This document shows positions 33,584 through 46,485 of a stretch of DNA of 64,000 nt, piece by piece. Both the position numbers and the translations under genes were made by a program. Each line of letters begins with the position of its first letter. Positions within the stretch are counted from its first letter, which is position 1. The stretch spans positions 56,398,394 through 56,462,393 of the forward strand of contig CM064671.1 of assembly GCA_032717465.1 (NCBI GenBank). The letters are read 5' to 3'. The DNA comes from Coenobita brevimanus. Its lineage: Eukaryota; Arthropoda; Malacostraca; Decapoda; Coenobitidae. Under the pieces are notes generated by a model. That model had not been told where the DNA came from. It did no database searches and was given only the letters and a program-made list of their open reading frames with translations.

Positions 33584-34305
33584 ACATGCGTCATAGTGTC
33601 ACTGTGCGTTCGCTGACAAGTTCACCACTTCTCACACAGCCCACTACATCTATCAGTGAGTCCAAGTGTCTTGTACAGCGCAGATCTGATTGTGACTCGC
33701 TTTAGAGAGAACTATTTCTTTATCATCATGTATTCTTTCTTCACTCTATTGAAAGAGCTTGATGTTCTGTTCAAGCATCGGATACAAAGAAATGTAAATG
33801 GCAGGTGCTAGGATAATGATCTAACTGCAAGACTTGATCTAAGGTTCAGCAAATTTCTCCTGTCAATAGGACAGCCAAAGCATTCGCCCAGGAATGCGTA
33901 TCGCCCACCATCACCAAAAAACTAGATCAGTAATCCTCTGGCAACTGGAGAAATATCAATGCAGCTCTAACCAATATAATAATCCATTCAAGCCACATAT
34001 CCTGGGATACTGCCCTCAGAGTATAGATACTACAGTATTTGCCTACTTGGTTTTAAGATATTTTGGTAATACACAGACACCTCACACACACAAATACAGG
34101 CGATTTCATTATCGCTTGACTAGGCGGGATTTAAAAAGGGGACTTTTTAATTAGTACAGAGCCATGAGTTAGCACTAAAGAAACGAAAATATATGTTTTA
34201 GTTCTTTCGCAGTCGAAGCAGAGTAGTTTACACAACTAGCTATTGTGGTGTATATTAAGCAAATGGCCTAAGTACCATTGTGATGTAAACATGCAAAAGG
34301 CTTAC
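33584..34305. other. IR intron sequence, no gene seen
   Basis: Low-complexity intron between the TTAA element and exon 4. Nothing recognisable on either strand. Confidence 0.5.
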
Positions 34306-34471
34306 GTAACATTAAGCTTCTTGCTGATGACTGACAGTAGCCGCTTATCAACAGAGTCCTTTGGGGTGATTGTGCTGCCTGGCCGGTCATAATGCTTAGT
34401 GTAGTCCATATAGGGAAAGAAAGGTACTGACACAACGTTCATTCTTCGTCCCTGCAGGTTCCTCGCTAGAC
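34306..34471 (-). CDS. Ionotropic receptor exon 4: start of ligand-binding S1
   Basis: Acceptor TTGTCTATAG precedes 34471 and donor GTAAGC follows 34306. It is 166 nt: 2 nt completing a codon, 54 codons and 2 nt. It encodes LARNLQGRRMNVVSVPFFPY, MDYTKHYDRPGSTITPKDSV and DKRLLSVISKKLNV. This is the characteristic beginning of the IR S1 lobe: basic L-x-G-R-x-(L/M)-x-V-V, FPY, a G-(T/S)-x-(V/I)-TPKDSVD block, then a helix before the next exon. AC plus A of exon 5 makes the Thr in NVTYNIF, so the junction is exact. No stops. Confidence 0.9.
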
Positions 34472-35817
34472 CTATAGACAATGGCATTTTAGTTTACTGA
34501 GGAATGCACACCTACAGTTATGAAGCTTAGATTACATAGGCCTAGGTTATGAAGGAATGAATGGTCCCTTCACTGAGTGGACTGTGGGAGAGAACACAGC
34601 ATATGGCTAGTTCTCAGCTTCGTTTCCTTAACACTGTCACACCCACCCAGCCACCCATCCAAACACTACACGTGCGTGCAAAGCATTAAAGAACAACTCT
34701 AAGATATTAACCTATGTTCAATGTGCTCTAATATATAAAGTTACTGATAAGTCTCCACAAATATATATTAAATTTTCAAGTTCTATTAAGTTGTTTCTCA
34801 ACTTCCTCCTCTCAATACTGACCATGAATGAGACGGCGAGAGAGCAGGAGGATGTCGAGTCTTTCCCTGCGGACAAACTGAACTGTCGCATCCCCTGTGT
34901 TGCAATAGAGACACCGTCGGTATACCTTCACTCGTTCACTAACCTCCTCTGTTAATGGGATACTTTAATTAGACCACTATAATACTGTAACAAATCTACC
35001 ATTCCTCGTTCACTAACCTCCTCTATGGGTAATGTTTGTCTTACCTTTGAATAATTTGTACCACATCTACCTTCATGTGTTCATCAACCTCTTCTATTAT
35101 TGGTCCGTATTTCCCAACATTTTAGAAGACATTAAGTAACCTTAGCATTGGTTACTTTGAAACTTATACGATCTCGCACACATGCTTGAGTTTCGATTGT
35201 CAGCATTGATTTTTAGATGGTTAGCCTTACTGATTCTGATTAACCTAACTATTTCTCAATTTAATCCTTATGCCCTCCTCATACAGATCATCTCCTTGCT
35301 GTATTCTCGTTGACTTAGAACATGTCATATATCGTAACCACTAATTCATTTCCTTATTACACCTCAGTATGTATGTTTGTCGTTGGAACAAATTACAACG
35401 CCGCTAGAAAAATATATATTAATGGCATTCAAAAATACGAAGCATGGGCGTAATATGCAACAGAAATCCACGCAAAAACAAGAAGTAATGCGAAGGCACA
35501 GCAAACCCGTCCCCGGTAGTCATTTTAGTACTGACGTATAAGCAAAACACAATATCTAGTCAAGGATGTCACATATCAAATTTGGAGTAAATCGGGTGAA
35601 AATTGACTATTTTATGTCCATTTGAAATTCTAGGCCAGAGTCACCTGACACCGACCCCTCCCCCCCTACCGCTGACTGTGAGTGACTCACCCAATTTAAT
35701 GAGGTATGTTATACGATGCAGAATTGAAAGATGCACCTTTGGTTTTGGTTTTATATCGATATGACGAAATTGAAAGAAGTTATGTCGAAAAACGATTTTT
35801 ACGCGTCCCTCCCCTTT

Positions 35818-35848
<31 letters not shown>

Positions 35849-36082
35849 CATTTTTGGGGCCTACAGCCTAGGCGATCAGAACGTCGTACACCTTCATCCC
35901 TGCAATTTTAGTCAAAATCGCACCAGTAGTTTTTGCGTAATGCTGTTAACAGACAGACCGACAAACAAACTGACAATCTGAGTGAAAATAATACCCTCAC
36001 CCCGAGCCCCTCCGAGGCGGGGACGAGTAAAAAAGTGATAAATAGATTCGCAAGCCACTGAAAGCAATGCTCAATAATAAAG

Positions 36083-36138
<56 letters not shown>

Positions 36139-37816
36139 CAAGCACTACGGACTACAGCATCCAATGTACCGTGTGAAATCAGCGGGTTCAAGCTCCCGTG
36201 ATTATCTATGTGGATCGGGTGTGCTTGGGTGCTTCGTCGCGTGTTTTATTTCCTGTTGTTCGTTTGTTTGCAAGCACCAGCTGCAACTACACTCCTCTTG
36301 CCTTCCCTTAGACGAAGATATTCCATCCAGTGTGAAGCGTTCCAGTTGCTCCTGTGGCCAATATTCTATCATCGGATTTTCTCTGATTATATGTTACAAC
36401 AAAAGAGCGCCTAATCTCGATGCCCATGGAAAATTTGGTTCATCTTTTTATGCACTGGCCACAGTCCACATCAGATTCACAGGCTAGACCGAGCTGCTTA
36501 CCCTTAGGGAGAGTTATAGCCAGAATTTACTCTTAATCATGCTTGCAAATTACAAATTGGAGTGGAGTGTTGGTATCAAAGGTGATGCATATTTAAATGG
36601 AAGTAATGTTTTGGCTCTTGTTGTGTCGAGAGTCGATATCATCTATAGAACTAACATAGGGAAAAATTGTTTAAGAATATACTGTACTATCAAGATCACT
36701 AATTTCTTTACCCGTCTAGCTGGATGGAAGTCGAAGTCAGGGCTGAAATAGAACGGGGAGTGAGTATACTGTTAGTCTAGCAGTCTCATGTGATTCATGA
36801 CCTGCTTCATAACTGCATTCATGTGTTTCATCCGTGAGAATGAGTTGTGGTACAGGAGAGTGAGTCTCTCGTAATGAAATGTCCTGTGTCCGGTTGCCTG
36901 GCAATATCTCCTAGCTTAGCTTCAACCCACCTCGAGTCAGGATTAATGATCGTGACAGTACTACCAGCAGCCACTGTAAATGCAGAAACAAATGATGGGC
37001 AATAAAATAAAATTGTACAGTATACTTTTATCAGGAAATTGATATTTAAAGCAAAGCTATTTCAGGCAGTGAGGCTGCTCTTGGAAGTCACACCTAGCGG
37101 TACATGGTTTTGTCATCCATTTGGAGCTGACCCAGTTTGTATTATTTTTCCCCTTCTAATGCAAGACCATTTTCTGGCGGGGGGGGGGGTTATATACTTT
37201 AAAAGAAAATGATGGAAAGAACATCTGAAATTTACACTTCAAGATTTCTCCCCAAATATGAATAAAATCATCCTGTAGTAAAAAGAAAATATTGAAAAGA
37301 ACATAGTATGGAAGAGCAAAAGAAGAAAACTTTACCTGTTATTCCACTGTGCAGTACGTGTAAAGGTAATAGTCATCATCATCCTTAACCCCTTTCCCAG
37401 CAATACATTGTATGGGAGGGGTTGAGAAACTGGTACAAGATAAAAAGAGTGAGAGGAAAATGATCAACGAATCCTCATTACAAATGACCATTACAGATAG
37501 TAACTGAAAAAGTTCATACATCTGATATTTTTGGTTTCACCTCATAAGCCAAAGAATTTACAAAAAAAGTTCAGTTCATGACCCTTTCGGAATATTCCAT
37601 CTACTACACGGTGAAAAAGAGGTGCAGTCTTCTGAATTATACCTCTGCACATAAATTATTCATAAGTCCACCATCCACTTCTGTCTTTCGTCATATCTTT
37701 CTTTCTCAGCTTCATAATCCATTAACATTTGTTCATCTGCATTATCATTCCCTCTCTAGGCCTTGGTAATACATAATTGATTTTGATGTGATCTAAAATT
37801 ACAGTCCACTCCCAAC
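34472..37816. other. IR intron between exons 4 and 3, repeat-derived
   Basis: The stretch holds an (AT)n tract (36085-36136), a poly-T run (35820-35847), a G-run at 37180 and a dispersed repeat at about 35430-36050. A coding exon for the end of the amino-terminal domain may lie here but was not recognised. A minus-strand open segment at 36831-36973 with an acceptor-like TTTACAG is the only candidate. Confidence 0.4.
35430..36050. repeat. Dispersed invertebrate repeat, probably a MITE
   Basis: The region ends with AGTAGTTTTTGCGTAATGCT followed by ACAGACAGACCGACAAACAA and CCCCTCCGAGGCGGGGACG. This 'GACAGACAGAC' tail pattern is seen in many invertebrate interspersed repeats. I could not define inverted repeats at its ends. 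Confidence 0.4.
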
Positions 37817-38004
37817 CTTTGAGGACGCTATGATGAAGATAATGGATAGATTCCGAGGACTGCTTGGTAATGATGGCCAGGTAAACAGCACTGGCCACGT
37901 TACGAAGGCTGGGGTGGAGCAGGACGGACTCCACCTCGTCCCTGCCACCCAAGACCACCAACCGCACTTCAGACAACTGCCACATTCCTGCCTCGTCTAG
38001 TTGT
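37817..38004 (-). CDS. Ionotropic receptor exon 3: amino-terminal domain
   Basis: Acceptor TCTCCTTTTCAG precedes 38004. It is 188 nt (1 + 62 codons + 1) if the weak donor AAAG/GTTGGG at 37816 is used. It encodes QLDEAGMWQLSEVRLVVLGG, RDEVESVLLHPSLRNVASAV and YLAIITKQSSESIHYLHHSV. Pattern and position match the IR N-terminal domain: 'L..AG.W', VVLGG, and 'LL.HPSLRN...A.YLA'. AG of exon 2 plus A makes an Arg codon, so junction 2>3 is exact. The frame stays open past the weak donor, so the 3' boundary is uncertain. Confidence 0.82.
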
Positions 38005-38639
38005 CTGAAAAGGAGAAACTTAGCGTTTATGATGTAATACTTACCAGTTATATCTACTTCTGAAGAAAAGACAGAACATAAGAGAGTAAAGCTGGAGTCG
38101 GTCAGTTTGTGTATGCTAATGAATTCCTATCAGAGTGCGTGACTTCTTTATGAGAAGGAATAAGAACGTCAGTGAAGAAGCCTGTATCCCCGCCTAGTAA
38201 GCTCCCATACGAAATGTATGAGAAGAGAATGAGAAGGATTAATATGCAAGATAGAAACGCGACATGGAAGTTTACAGAAAAGGACGAAATAAAATCATAC
38301 AGTGCTATAGTGGAATTTGGGACAATAATAATTGTACTATTTTCCTTTGCTGGTGATTTGGTGACTGGTACGAGTTATGTATATACCCATTTCTTACCAG
38401 TCTTATTTCTGTCTAGTCTATCTTGAGCCTTTTGGTATAAGTAACTACGGTACATTACCAGATATTTTATTCCTCTCATCCATTATTCTCTGCACAAGCC
38501 TATTTATTCCTGTCACGTTCCTACATTTTTTTTAATTTGAAATAATTAATTGGAGTTGTGACCTATCTTCTAAAAACCCTACCAAGATCTCGTCTGTAAT
38601 TCTCCCATGCAATTCAAGCGCTTGAATTAGGTCATCTCT

Positions 38640-41450
38640 TACTCAAAGGCTTTTGTATGCGGGCAGATTCAATATTTTCAGTGTAATATATTGTGTATAC
38701 ATACGCAACGACTTATCTTGCTCTCGTGTTCCTGAACTTGATTCTTCTGAATTCTCCACACTCTGGCTTCGGCTTTCCTGTCATTCTCTGACTAAATATA
38801 TCTGTGCTGTTTACTTATCCCCCAATTCTACTGACTATCAAAAATTCTTCGACTATCTTACTTCTACGATGGAAAACATTCTGTCCATTTCTCCTTTCTC
38901 TGAAATCTCCATTCTTGGAGATTTCAATGTTCACCACCACCTTTGGCTCTCCTCTCCTTTCACGGATCCACCTGGTGAACAAGCCTACATCTTTTCTATC
39001 CTTAATGACCTAGAGCAGCTTGTACAGCACCCTACCCGTATCCCTGACCGCCTTGGCGAGAGCTCCAACATACTTGACCTCTTCCTCACAACTAATCCTT
39101 CTGCTTACTCTGTTAATCTTTTCTCTCCGTTGGGCTCCTCCGATCACAACCTTATTACCTTAACCTGTCCTATCACTCCGGTACGGCCTGTGGACCCTCC
39201 TGGGAAACGTCGTCTGTGGCATTTTGGAGCCGCGAACTGAGAGGCCCTCAGGCAGTACTTCTTTGATTTTCCCTGGAATGATTATTGCTTCCATGGCCGG
39301 GAGCCATCTGAGTGTGCCTCGCGCATTACGGAGGTTATTCTCTCGGGCATGGAAGCATACATTCCTTTCTCATATCCTTTGACTAACGCAAGAAAGTCTT
39401 GGTTTAATCACGCTTGTTCTAATGCTGTCCGCAACAAGGAGAGGGCCTACAAAAGGTACCGGAGCCAACCCACCCCTGAATCACATCATCTTTACGTTTC
39501 TGCCCGGAATCGTGCTAAGTCTGTTCTTCGCTCAACTAAAAATATTTTCATCCATACTAAATGCTCTCAACTCTCCAACTCGAATTCTTCCCGCTCCTTC
39601 TGGCACCTTGCCAAAAATCTTTCTAACAACTTTACCTCATCATCCTTCCCTCCTCTTTTCTACTCTGATGGTTCTGTAGCTATTTCTTCTACTGATAAAG
39701 CAGATCTCTTCGCACAGACTTTCTCCTCCAATTCCACCTTAGACGATTCCGGTGCTGTTCCTCCATCACTTCTCCCCTCTGACTTCCTCATGGCTGACAT
39801 TAAAATTTCTTCAGTTGATGTATTTTCTGCCATCACTGGCCTCAGTACTAACAAGGCATATGGGCCTGATGGGGTCCCTCCTGTTGTTCTCAAGAACTGT
39901 GCTTCTGTGCTTACCCCCTGCCTAGGCAAACTCTTTCGCCTTTGTCTGTCAACTTGTACCTTTCCTTCTTGCTGGAAGTTTGCTCTCATTCAGCCAGTCC
40001 CAAAGAAGGTGACCACTCCCCAACCCTCCAACTATCGTCCAATTGCTTTAACGTCCTGTATTTTAAAAGTTTTCGAGTCAATTCTTAATAGAAAAATTTT
40101 AAGGCATCTTTCCTATCACAACCTTCTTTCCGATCGTCAGTATGGGTTCCGTCAGGGACGCTCCACTGGCGATCTTCTCACCTACCTTTCAGACTCCTGG
40201 TCATCCTCCTTTCGGGACTTTGGCGAAAGCTTTGCCATTGCACTTGACATCTCAAAGGCTTTCGATCGAGTCTGGCATAAATCTTTAATTTCCAAACTGC
40301 CCTCCTACGGTTTCTATCCTTCTATCTGTGCCTTCATCGCTAGCTTCCTTTCTGGTCGTTCTATAGCCGCTGTTGTAGACGGCCATCGTTCTTCTCCTAG
40401 ATCTATCAACAGTGGTGTTCCTCAGGGCTCTGTCCTATCACCAACTCTCTTCCTTTTATTCATCAATGATCTTCTAAGCTGTACATCTAACCCTATCCAC
40501 TCATACGCTGATGATTCCACCCTTCACCTTTCCATTCGGTTCCATAACGCCCATCTCAACAGTTACTTCAAGAAACAAGGGATGAGGCTATGGCACACCT
40601 AATGTCTGACTTGGCTCGTATCGCTGACTGGGGTAAAAATAATATGGTTGTCTTTAATGCATCTAAGACTCAGTTCTTACACCTATCAACCCGACAAAAT
40701 CTTCCACAGGTATACCCATTAATGTTTAATAATATTCAGCTTAATCCTTCATCATCCTTGAACATGCTTGGGGTTTCATTTACTCAGGAGTTATCTTGGA
40801 AAGACCATATTATATCTCTTGTAAAATCTGCTTCCAAGAGATTGGGTGTGCTAAGCCGACTCCGCTCTTTCTTTACCCCTGCACAATTGTTGACTCTATA
40901 CAGAGGTTTTATCCGCCCCTGTGTGGAGTACAACTCTCATGTGTGGGGAGGCTCCCCACATACAGCTCTTCTCAATAGGGTGGAGTCAAAGGCTTTTCGT
41001 CTCATTAACTCTCCTCCTCTTACTGACTCCCTTCAACCTCTGTCTCTTCGCCGCACTGTTGCATCTTTATCTCTTTTCTATCGCTACTTTAATGGTCACT
41101 GCTCCTCTGAACTGTCTGCTTGCATTCCTCCACCTCTACGACGGGCGCGTAGCACCCGTCTGGCAGCAAACTCTCATCCCTTTTCTGTCCAACTCTCTAA
41201 TGCAAGAGTTAACCGTTACTCCCAGTCTTTCATTTATGCAACAGGTCAGCTCTGGAACTGTCTCCCTCTGTCTGTATTTCCTGCTGCCTATGATCTCCAG
41301 TCTTTCAAACGCAGTGTGTCCAGGCATCTCAAAATGATCGGATCTTGAATTTGGCTCTCTATTGTATTTTGTTTTTCTCTTGGAGGGAACTGTTGCTGCG
41401 GGCCATGGCCTTTGGTTCCTTCTTCCTCGCATAAAAAAAAAAAAAAGTTT
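38640..41450 (+). mobile_element. Jockey/CR1-like LINE (family B), 5'-truncated
   Basis: A LINE covering the second half of the endonuclease, the whole RT and a 3' end with A-run (CTTCCTCGCAT then A14). It lies in the IR intron between exons 3 and 2, opposite to the gene. Shorter 3' copies occur at 21499-21960 (minus) and 46591-47066 (plus). It is related to, but distinct from, family A at 11937. Confidence 0.88.
38653..41345 (+). pseudogene. LINE B endonuclease-RT, nearly intact
   Basis: Endonuclease motifs [16 protein letters not shown] and [12 protein letters not shown] (about 38905-39160) are followed by the RT: NKAYGPDGVPPVVLKN, SNYRPIALTSCILKVFE, SDRQYGFRQGRSTGDLL, IALDISKAFDRVWH, GVPQGSVLSPTLFLLFIND and SYADDSTLH. 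The last two hold the catalytic residues. The C-terminal part (40590-41345) has LGVSFTQELSWKDHI and FIRPCVEYNSHVWGG. Only a stop at about 39238 and one frameshift at 40550-40600 break an otherwise long frame, so this is a fairly recent copy. Confidence 0.9.
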
Positions 41451-42943
41451 AAGTTTCATAGCATATTCTTCATTCTTCTTTGAACATGAAGATTTACATT
41501 CATTCCATGGACACCAAAACTGCTTCACATAATCCATGCGAGACTTAATAAGGCAAAACACTGCCATAGCAATACTGTGGATGGCTTAATACGCGTCTAG
41601 TTATAATACCTGATCGTCCATTTGCTTTATTTCGCGCAAAAATACACTTTTGTAAGGGTTTAGTTATTTGATAACTCTGACTCGTAAATCCTTCTCACAT
41701 TCAGATTTCTTAAAGTCTGTTCCATCTCGCATTCAAATTTATTAAAGTCTGTGTGTTTATATCCACTGCATGAGACAGATTTGACCAGGTTGTGATGTAC
41801 ATTTTTCAATATAATTTCTTTTGCCTATCATCTAATCATTTGCAACAGCCAGTCACAGACACTTGTTTACTAAATGATACGACCTATTTTTGGTATCTGA
41901 CTTCTCTAATTCTACTCGTTATCCATATGTGGGATCAATACTTTACATTGTAATATGTACCTACAGCCAACCGCGCTGTACTCTACTGCTTTCTTCTCCT
42001 TTCGAAATCGTTCCTTTTTTACAGGATTATTCAGTACTCTGAGGCCTTTAGCAGTTACGCATACGTGAACCCAATATTCCAAATTAAGATGGGCGACTTT
42101 TCGGTGCAACTTAAACAGCAGGAAGGATGCATTCTCTCTAATAGTGTTTTCATCAAGTTAGTGTAGCGTGTTAGGATTATTCTGAAATCCTTTTCCTCTA
42201 ATGTGACCACACAGCCCGTAGAAATTTCTGACTTAAATCAGGGGAGCTACAAATACGGCCAGCTATCGAGTACGGTACGTCATAATCGCTGGATCAGTGC
42301 AGCTAACCAATAAATTGATGTTCATTTAGCACCGTGCTGGTAAGAGAAAATGATTTACTTTCAACATAAGTGTGTTTACACTCGAACGTCCGGAAATTTT
42401 TCAAATTTAGTGCATGTTTGTTTGTAAGGATTTTCATTTCAATCCACTCAATAATAACTGATAAACTGATGTTATTCTGGGGCTTTAGAGTTCTGAATCA
42501 GTCTGTGTCTATCCCTTTTGCCAGGAATATCTATTTAGTAAAATCTTGCTGCTAATAATTATATTCAGTTAATGGAGGAATTCTTGCATTTAGATAATAA
42601 TGGAGGCTGTCACTAATATCTTCATGAAATTGTATCATTAACCTTCCATTTTAGTAACACTAACACCAACCATGGGTGTCTCAAACCCGAAATTGAAAAA
42701 AAAAATGGCAAAAAATACTAAATACACAGCTTTAACAAAAAAATGTATATGAAGGAGTTAACTTTACGAAGAACTGAAAATCATATTACTTTAGTACGGA
42801 AAATTAGTACTAAGAATAATTATTAAAAGTAGGGAAATTTTGACATATTTCTTGAAAAAATCACTAACAAATATATTTCAGCAGATGTTTTAGGAAAACT
42901 TGCCACATCCCTTTAGATCCTTTGGGCCACATCTGAAGGGGTT

Positions 42944-42944
<1 letters not shown>
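41451..42944. other. IR intron sequence, no gene seen
   Basis: AT-rich. No coding, RNA or repeat signature could be supported on either strand. Confidence 0.5.

Positions 42945-43028
<84 letters not shown>
42945..43028. repeat. (CT)n(AT)n microsatellite at the left edge of LINE D
   Basis: CT repeats at 42945-42982 are followed by AT repeats to 43028. They mark the 5' truncation point of the following LINE. Confidence 0.95.
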
Positions 43029-43031
<3 letters not shown>

Positions 43032-46022
43032 GGTGAAAGCGAAATTTGAACGTGAGTTGTGGGTGTTTGTGAGTGCATATGGGCCAGGTAGTGAAAGGGA
43101 TGAAGAAGAGAGGGAGTCTTTCTGGAATGATGTTGATGAGTGTCTGCAGAGTTTTGGAGCAAATGTGAATGTGGTAATGATGGGAGATCTGAATGCTAGA
43201 GTGGGAAATGTAGCAGTTGAAAGTGTAGTTGGTATGCATGGTGTGCCTGGAAGAAATGAAAATGGTGAACGAATCATAGGGATGTGTGCTGAGCGAGAGA
43301 TGGTGATTGGAAATACACTGTTCGAGAAGAAAGATATTTATAAGTATACATGGATGAGACAGGAGGGTGGAATGGTTGTGGATAAAGCATTGATGGACTA
43401 TGTGGTTGTGTCTAGGAATGTAATAGGAAGATTGTTGGATGTGAGAGTTCTGAGAGGGGAGGGTGGAGGTATGTCTGACCACTACTTGGTGGAGGGAAAG
43501 TTAAGAGTAGGTAAGAGATGGATGAGAGCTAGGAGGGTTAGGAGTGGCAGGGAGGTTTTGAAAGTGAGAGAGTTGGATAAAGAGAGAAAATTATAGAATA
43601 TTAGGAGAAATTGAAAGATGAGTGGAACGCAGTGAAAGATCAGGAAAATGGCAGTGTGGAGGAAGAATGGCAGTTGTTTAAGAGTGCCGTGGTGGGGCAT
43701 GCAGAAGAGGTGTGTGGTATGAGACGTGTGGGTGGTGGTGTAAGAATAGGAAGTGAATGGTGGTGTGAGGAAGTAAGTATGGCTGTGGCTGAGGAGAGAC
43801 GTGCATATGAAGTGTGGCTGCAGAGGAAGGATGAGGTGTCATATGAGAGGTATAAGGAAAAGAGGAATAGGACAAGAAGGGCTGTGCGTGATGCTAAAGT
43901 GGCAACAGATGAAAGGTTTAGTAGGTGACTGACAGAGAATTTTCAACAGAATAAGAAAATGTTCTGGAAGAAGGTGAAAAAGGTGCGAATGGGAGTCTGG
44001 GAAGGAAGAGTGAGTAAAAGCAGAGGATGGAAGGATGTTAATTGAGATGGATGCAGTAAGGAAGAGATGGGCAGAGTATTTTGAAAGGTTGTTAAATGTA
44101 GAGGAGGAAAGGGTGGCTGAGACTGTGGTGGATGGAAGGGTGCAAGGCATAAATTGTTGGGAGAGTTTAATGATTCTTTGATCACGAAGGAGGAAGTGGA
44201 GAAGGCAATAAAGGAGATGAAAACAGGGAAAGCTGCAGGTATGGATGGGTGTGCTGTGGAATGCCTGAAGGGTGGTGAAGTGACTATTGTTGACTGGTTA
44301 GTAAGATCGTTGAATGTGTGTTTTGTGAAAGAAATGGTGCTAATTGACTGGGCAAGTGCTTGTGTGGTCCCGTTGTATAAAAGTAAGGGTGATAAGTATG
44401 AATGTACTAGCTTTAGGGGTATAAGTCTCTTGAGTGTTGTTGGTAAGATGTATGATAGAGTGTTAATTATGAGAGTTAGAGAGGGTACAGAGGGAGTGAT
44501 TGGTGATGAGCAGTGTGGCTCTAGGAGAGGGAGGGGATGTGTGGATCAGGTGTTTGCTGTGGGACAAGTGTGTGAAAAGTATTTAGCGAAAGGCAAGGAT
44601 GTGTTTTGGGCATTCATGGATTTAGAGAAAGCGTATGGTAGAACTGATAAGGAGGCTTTGTGGACTGTTTTAAGACTGTATGGACTTGATGGTAGGTTAC
44701 TAAAAGGGGTGAAAATTTTTCATGTAAATAGTAGAGCGTGTGTAAGAGTGGGAAATGCTGTGAGTGATTGGTTTCCCATGAGAGTGGGGCTGCGACAGAG
44801 ATGTGTGATGTCGCCTTGATTGTTTAATATTTATATGGATGGTGTTGTAAGGGAGATGAATGCAAGAGTTTTAGGTGGAGGTCTGTGTCTGGTGAATGTT
44901 GATAGTGGAGAGTGGAATCTGAAGCAGCTGCTGTTTGCAGATGATACTGCACTGGTGGCTGATTCAGCTTAGAGATTGAGACAGTTAGTATAGGAGTTTG
45001 GAATGGTGTGTGAAAGGAGGAAATTGAAAGTAAATGAGAATAAGGGTAAAGTGATGAAGTGTACGAGGTTGGTAGATGGTAGGGGGATGAATATAGTTTT
45101 GAATGGTGAGTTGCTTGAGGAGGTAGAGTGTTTTAAATATTTAGGGTCACATGTTGCTGTGGATGGAAGAATAGTTGCAGAAGTGAAGTTTAGAATGCAT
45201 GAAGTAGGTAAGGTGCTGCGAGGAATGAAAAAAGTGTTTAGATGTCGTTCGCTTAGAATGGATGTAAAGAGAAGGCTGTATGAGGGTGCTGTGGGGCCAA
45301 CTGCGTTATATGGGGCTGAAACATGGAATATGGGTGTAGCAGAGAGGAAAAGTTTGAATGTAATGGACATGAGGTGTCTGAGGAGTATGTGTGGAGTGAC
45401 GCATATGGATCGAGTGCGAAATGATGAAGTGCAAAGGAGAACTGGAGTTGTTCGGGAGATGGCTGGTAGAGTTGAGCATAGGGTGTTGCGATGGTTTGGA
45501 CATATGGAAAGAATGGATAATGAGCGATTGGTGATAAAAGATAACTAGATCTGATGTGAGAGGTGTAAGGCTAAGAGGGAGACCACGAATAGGATGGATG
45601 GACAGTGTGAAGAGACGTTGGATGCGAGAGGGATGTCTGTTGAGCAGGGAAGAGTGGCTGTGCATGACAGAAATTAATGGAGAGAAATTGTGAATGAATA
45701 AATGATGACGCAGCCCTGAGGGGATATTCTCCCGCACTTGGTCTGATCAGCTAGTCAGGTCAGGTGCGGGTAAGGGGATGGGTCTATTATGATGTGGCAG
45801 GGGTAAACCAGCTCTGCTGTCAGGCCCTGCTGCGGATGTCACTGATTGTACTGCGCAGTTGATCCTTGTATGGTGTGGTGTGGTGAGGATCTGTCCCTTC
45901 TCCCCTTTGGGGCTAAGATGCGAATGAATGTGTTTGAATGGATGAGTAAATGGGGAGTGTGTCGTCCTGTCTCGGCTACCTCCCTTTCTGGGGGGAAGCA
46001 GCCTAGGTATATAGATATAGAT
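43029..46022 (+). mobile_element. RTE-like LINE (family D), degenerate
   Basis: Contains endonuclease, linker and RT in order, a long 3' untranslated region and a GATA-like end (TATATAGATATAGATC at about 46006-46021). It is from the same broad clade as LINE C (shared AFMDLEKAYGRTD, FADDTAL, LRWFGHMERMDNERL). It sits in the IR intron between exons 3 and 2. It meets, head to tail, a reversed LINE C tail at 46023. Confidence 0.85.
43033..45548 (+). pseudogene. LINE D endonuclease-RT, broken
   Basis: The endonuclease (43033-43596) has VSAYGPGSERDEEERESFW, VNVVMMGDLNARVG and MSDHYLVEGKLR. The RT (44154-44819) has MKTGKAAGMDGCAVECL, SFRGISLLSVVGKMYDRVL, DEQCGSRRGRGCVDQVF and FMDLEKAYGRTDKEALW. In the last of these the usual AYDRID is altered to AYGRTD, so a catalytic-region Asp is replaced by Gly. 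QLLFADDTALVAD (about 44930) is followed by a stop. The C-terminal part (45003-45548) ends HRVLRWFGHMERMDNERLV. Stops at 43594, 43927, 44819 and 44972 show decay. Confidence 0.88.
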
Positions 46023-46100
46023 CGAATCTATCTATCTATCTATTGCCAGACGCCACAATCTCGTAAGGGGTGGCCACTTGACTCTGAGTTATTTGTTTTA
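46023..46100 (-). mobile_element. LINE C 3'-tail fragment, reversed
   Basis: (CTAT)n followed by TTGCCAGACGCCACAATC and GGGGTGGCCAC is the reverse complement of the LINE C 3' end (18745-18797). It is probably a severely 5'-truncated copy inserted at the GATA end of LINE D. The right boundary is uncertain. Confidence 0.65.
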
Positions 46101-46393
46101 TAGGGAGGGGCACTAACCCTCCACCAACCGACTTGTTGACACTTAGGGAGCAAGTATGGTTTGGTTATATGGTTACCACCCAGCGTTGTATGGTTTCTTG
46201 GCTTACAGGAAACCATTTGGCTTGTCACTCAATGTAAAACCACCTGTAATGGAAAAGAAAAGCAATAAGAAGTGACAGGAAAGATGAGAGAAATAGGAAG
46301 AGAGGAAGGCAGGCACAGAAAAAGAATGATAAAGGCCAAGGAAGAAGTAGGCAGCACTACATCAAGTGAGTGGATGGTGGTCGCCACCACCTA

Positions 46394-46395
<2 letters not shown>

Positions 46396-46483
<88 letters not shown>
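46396..46483. repeat. (AT)n microsatellite
   Basis: Pure AT repeat preceding the LINE A fragment. The frames across it encode only alternating Tyr and Ile. Confidence 0.95.

Positions 46484-46485
<2 letters not shown>

Noticed and set aside
36150..36330. A second tRNA-derived SINE (box-B-like GGTTCAAGCTCCC at about 36187)
   Set aside because: No A box lies at the expected distance upstream and no tRNA fold is apparent.
36831..36973. An additional IR exon
   Set aside because: Open and preceded by TTTACAG, but no IR motif and no good donor in the needed phase; kept only as a candidate.
43482..45737. Several minus-strand open frames of 65-143 codons across LINE D
   Set aside because: They mirror the purine-rich coding strand of the LINE and have no independent motif.
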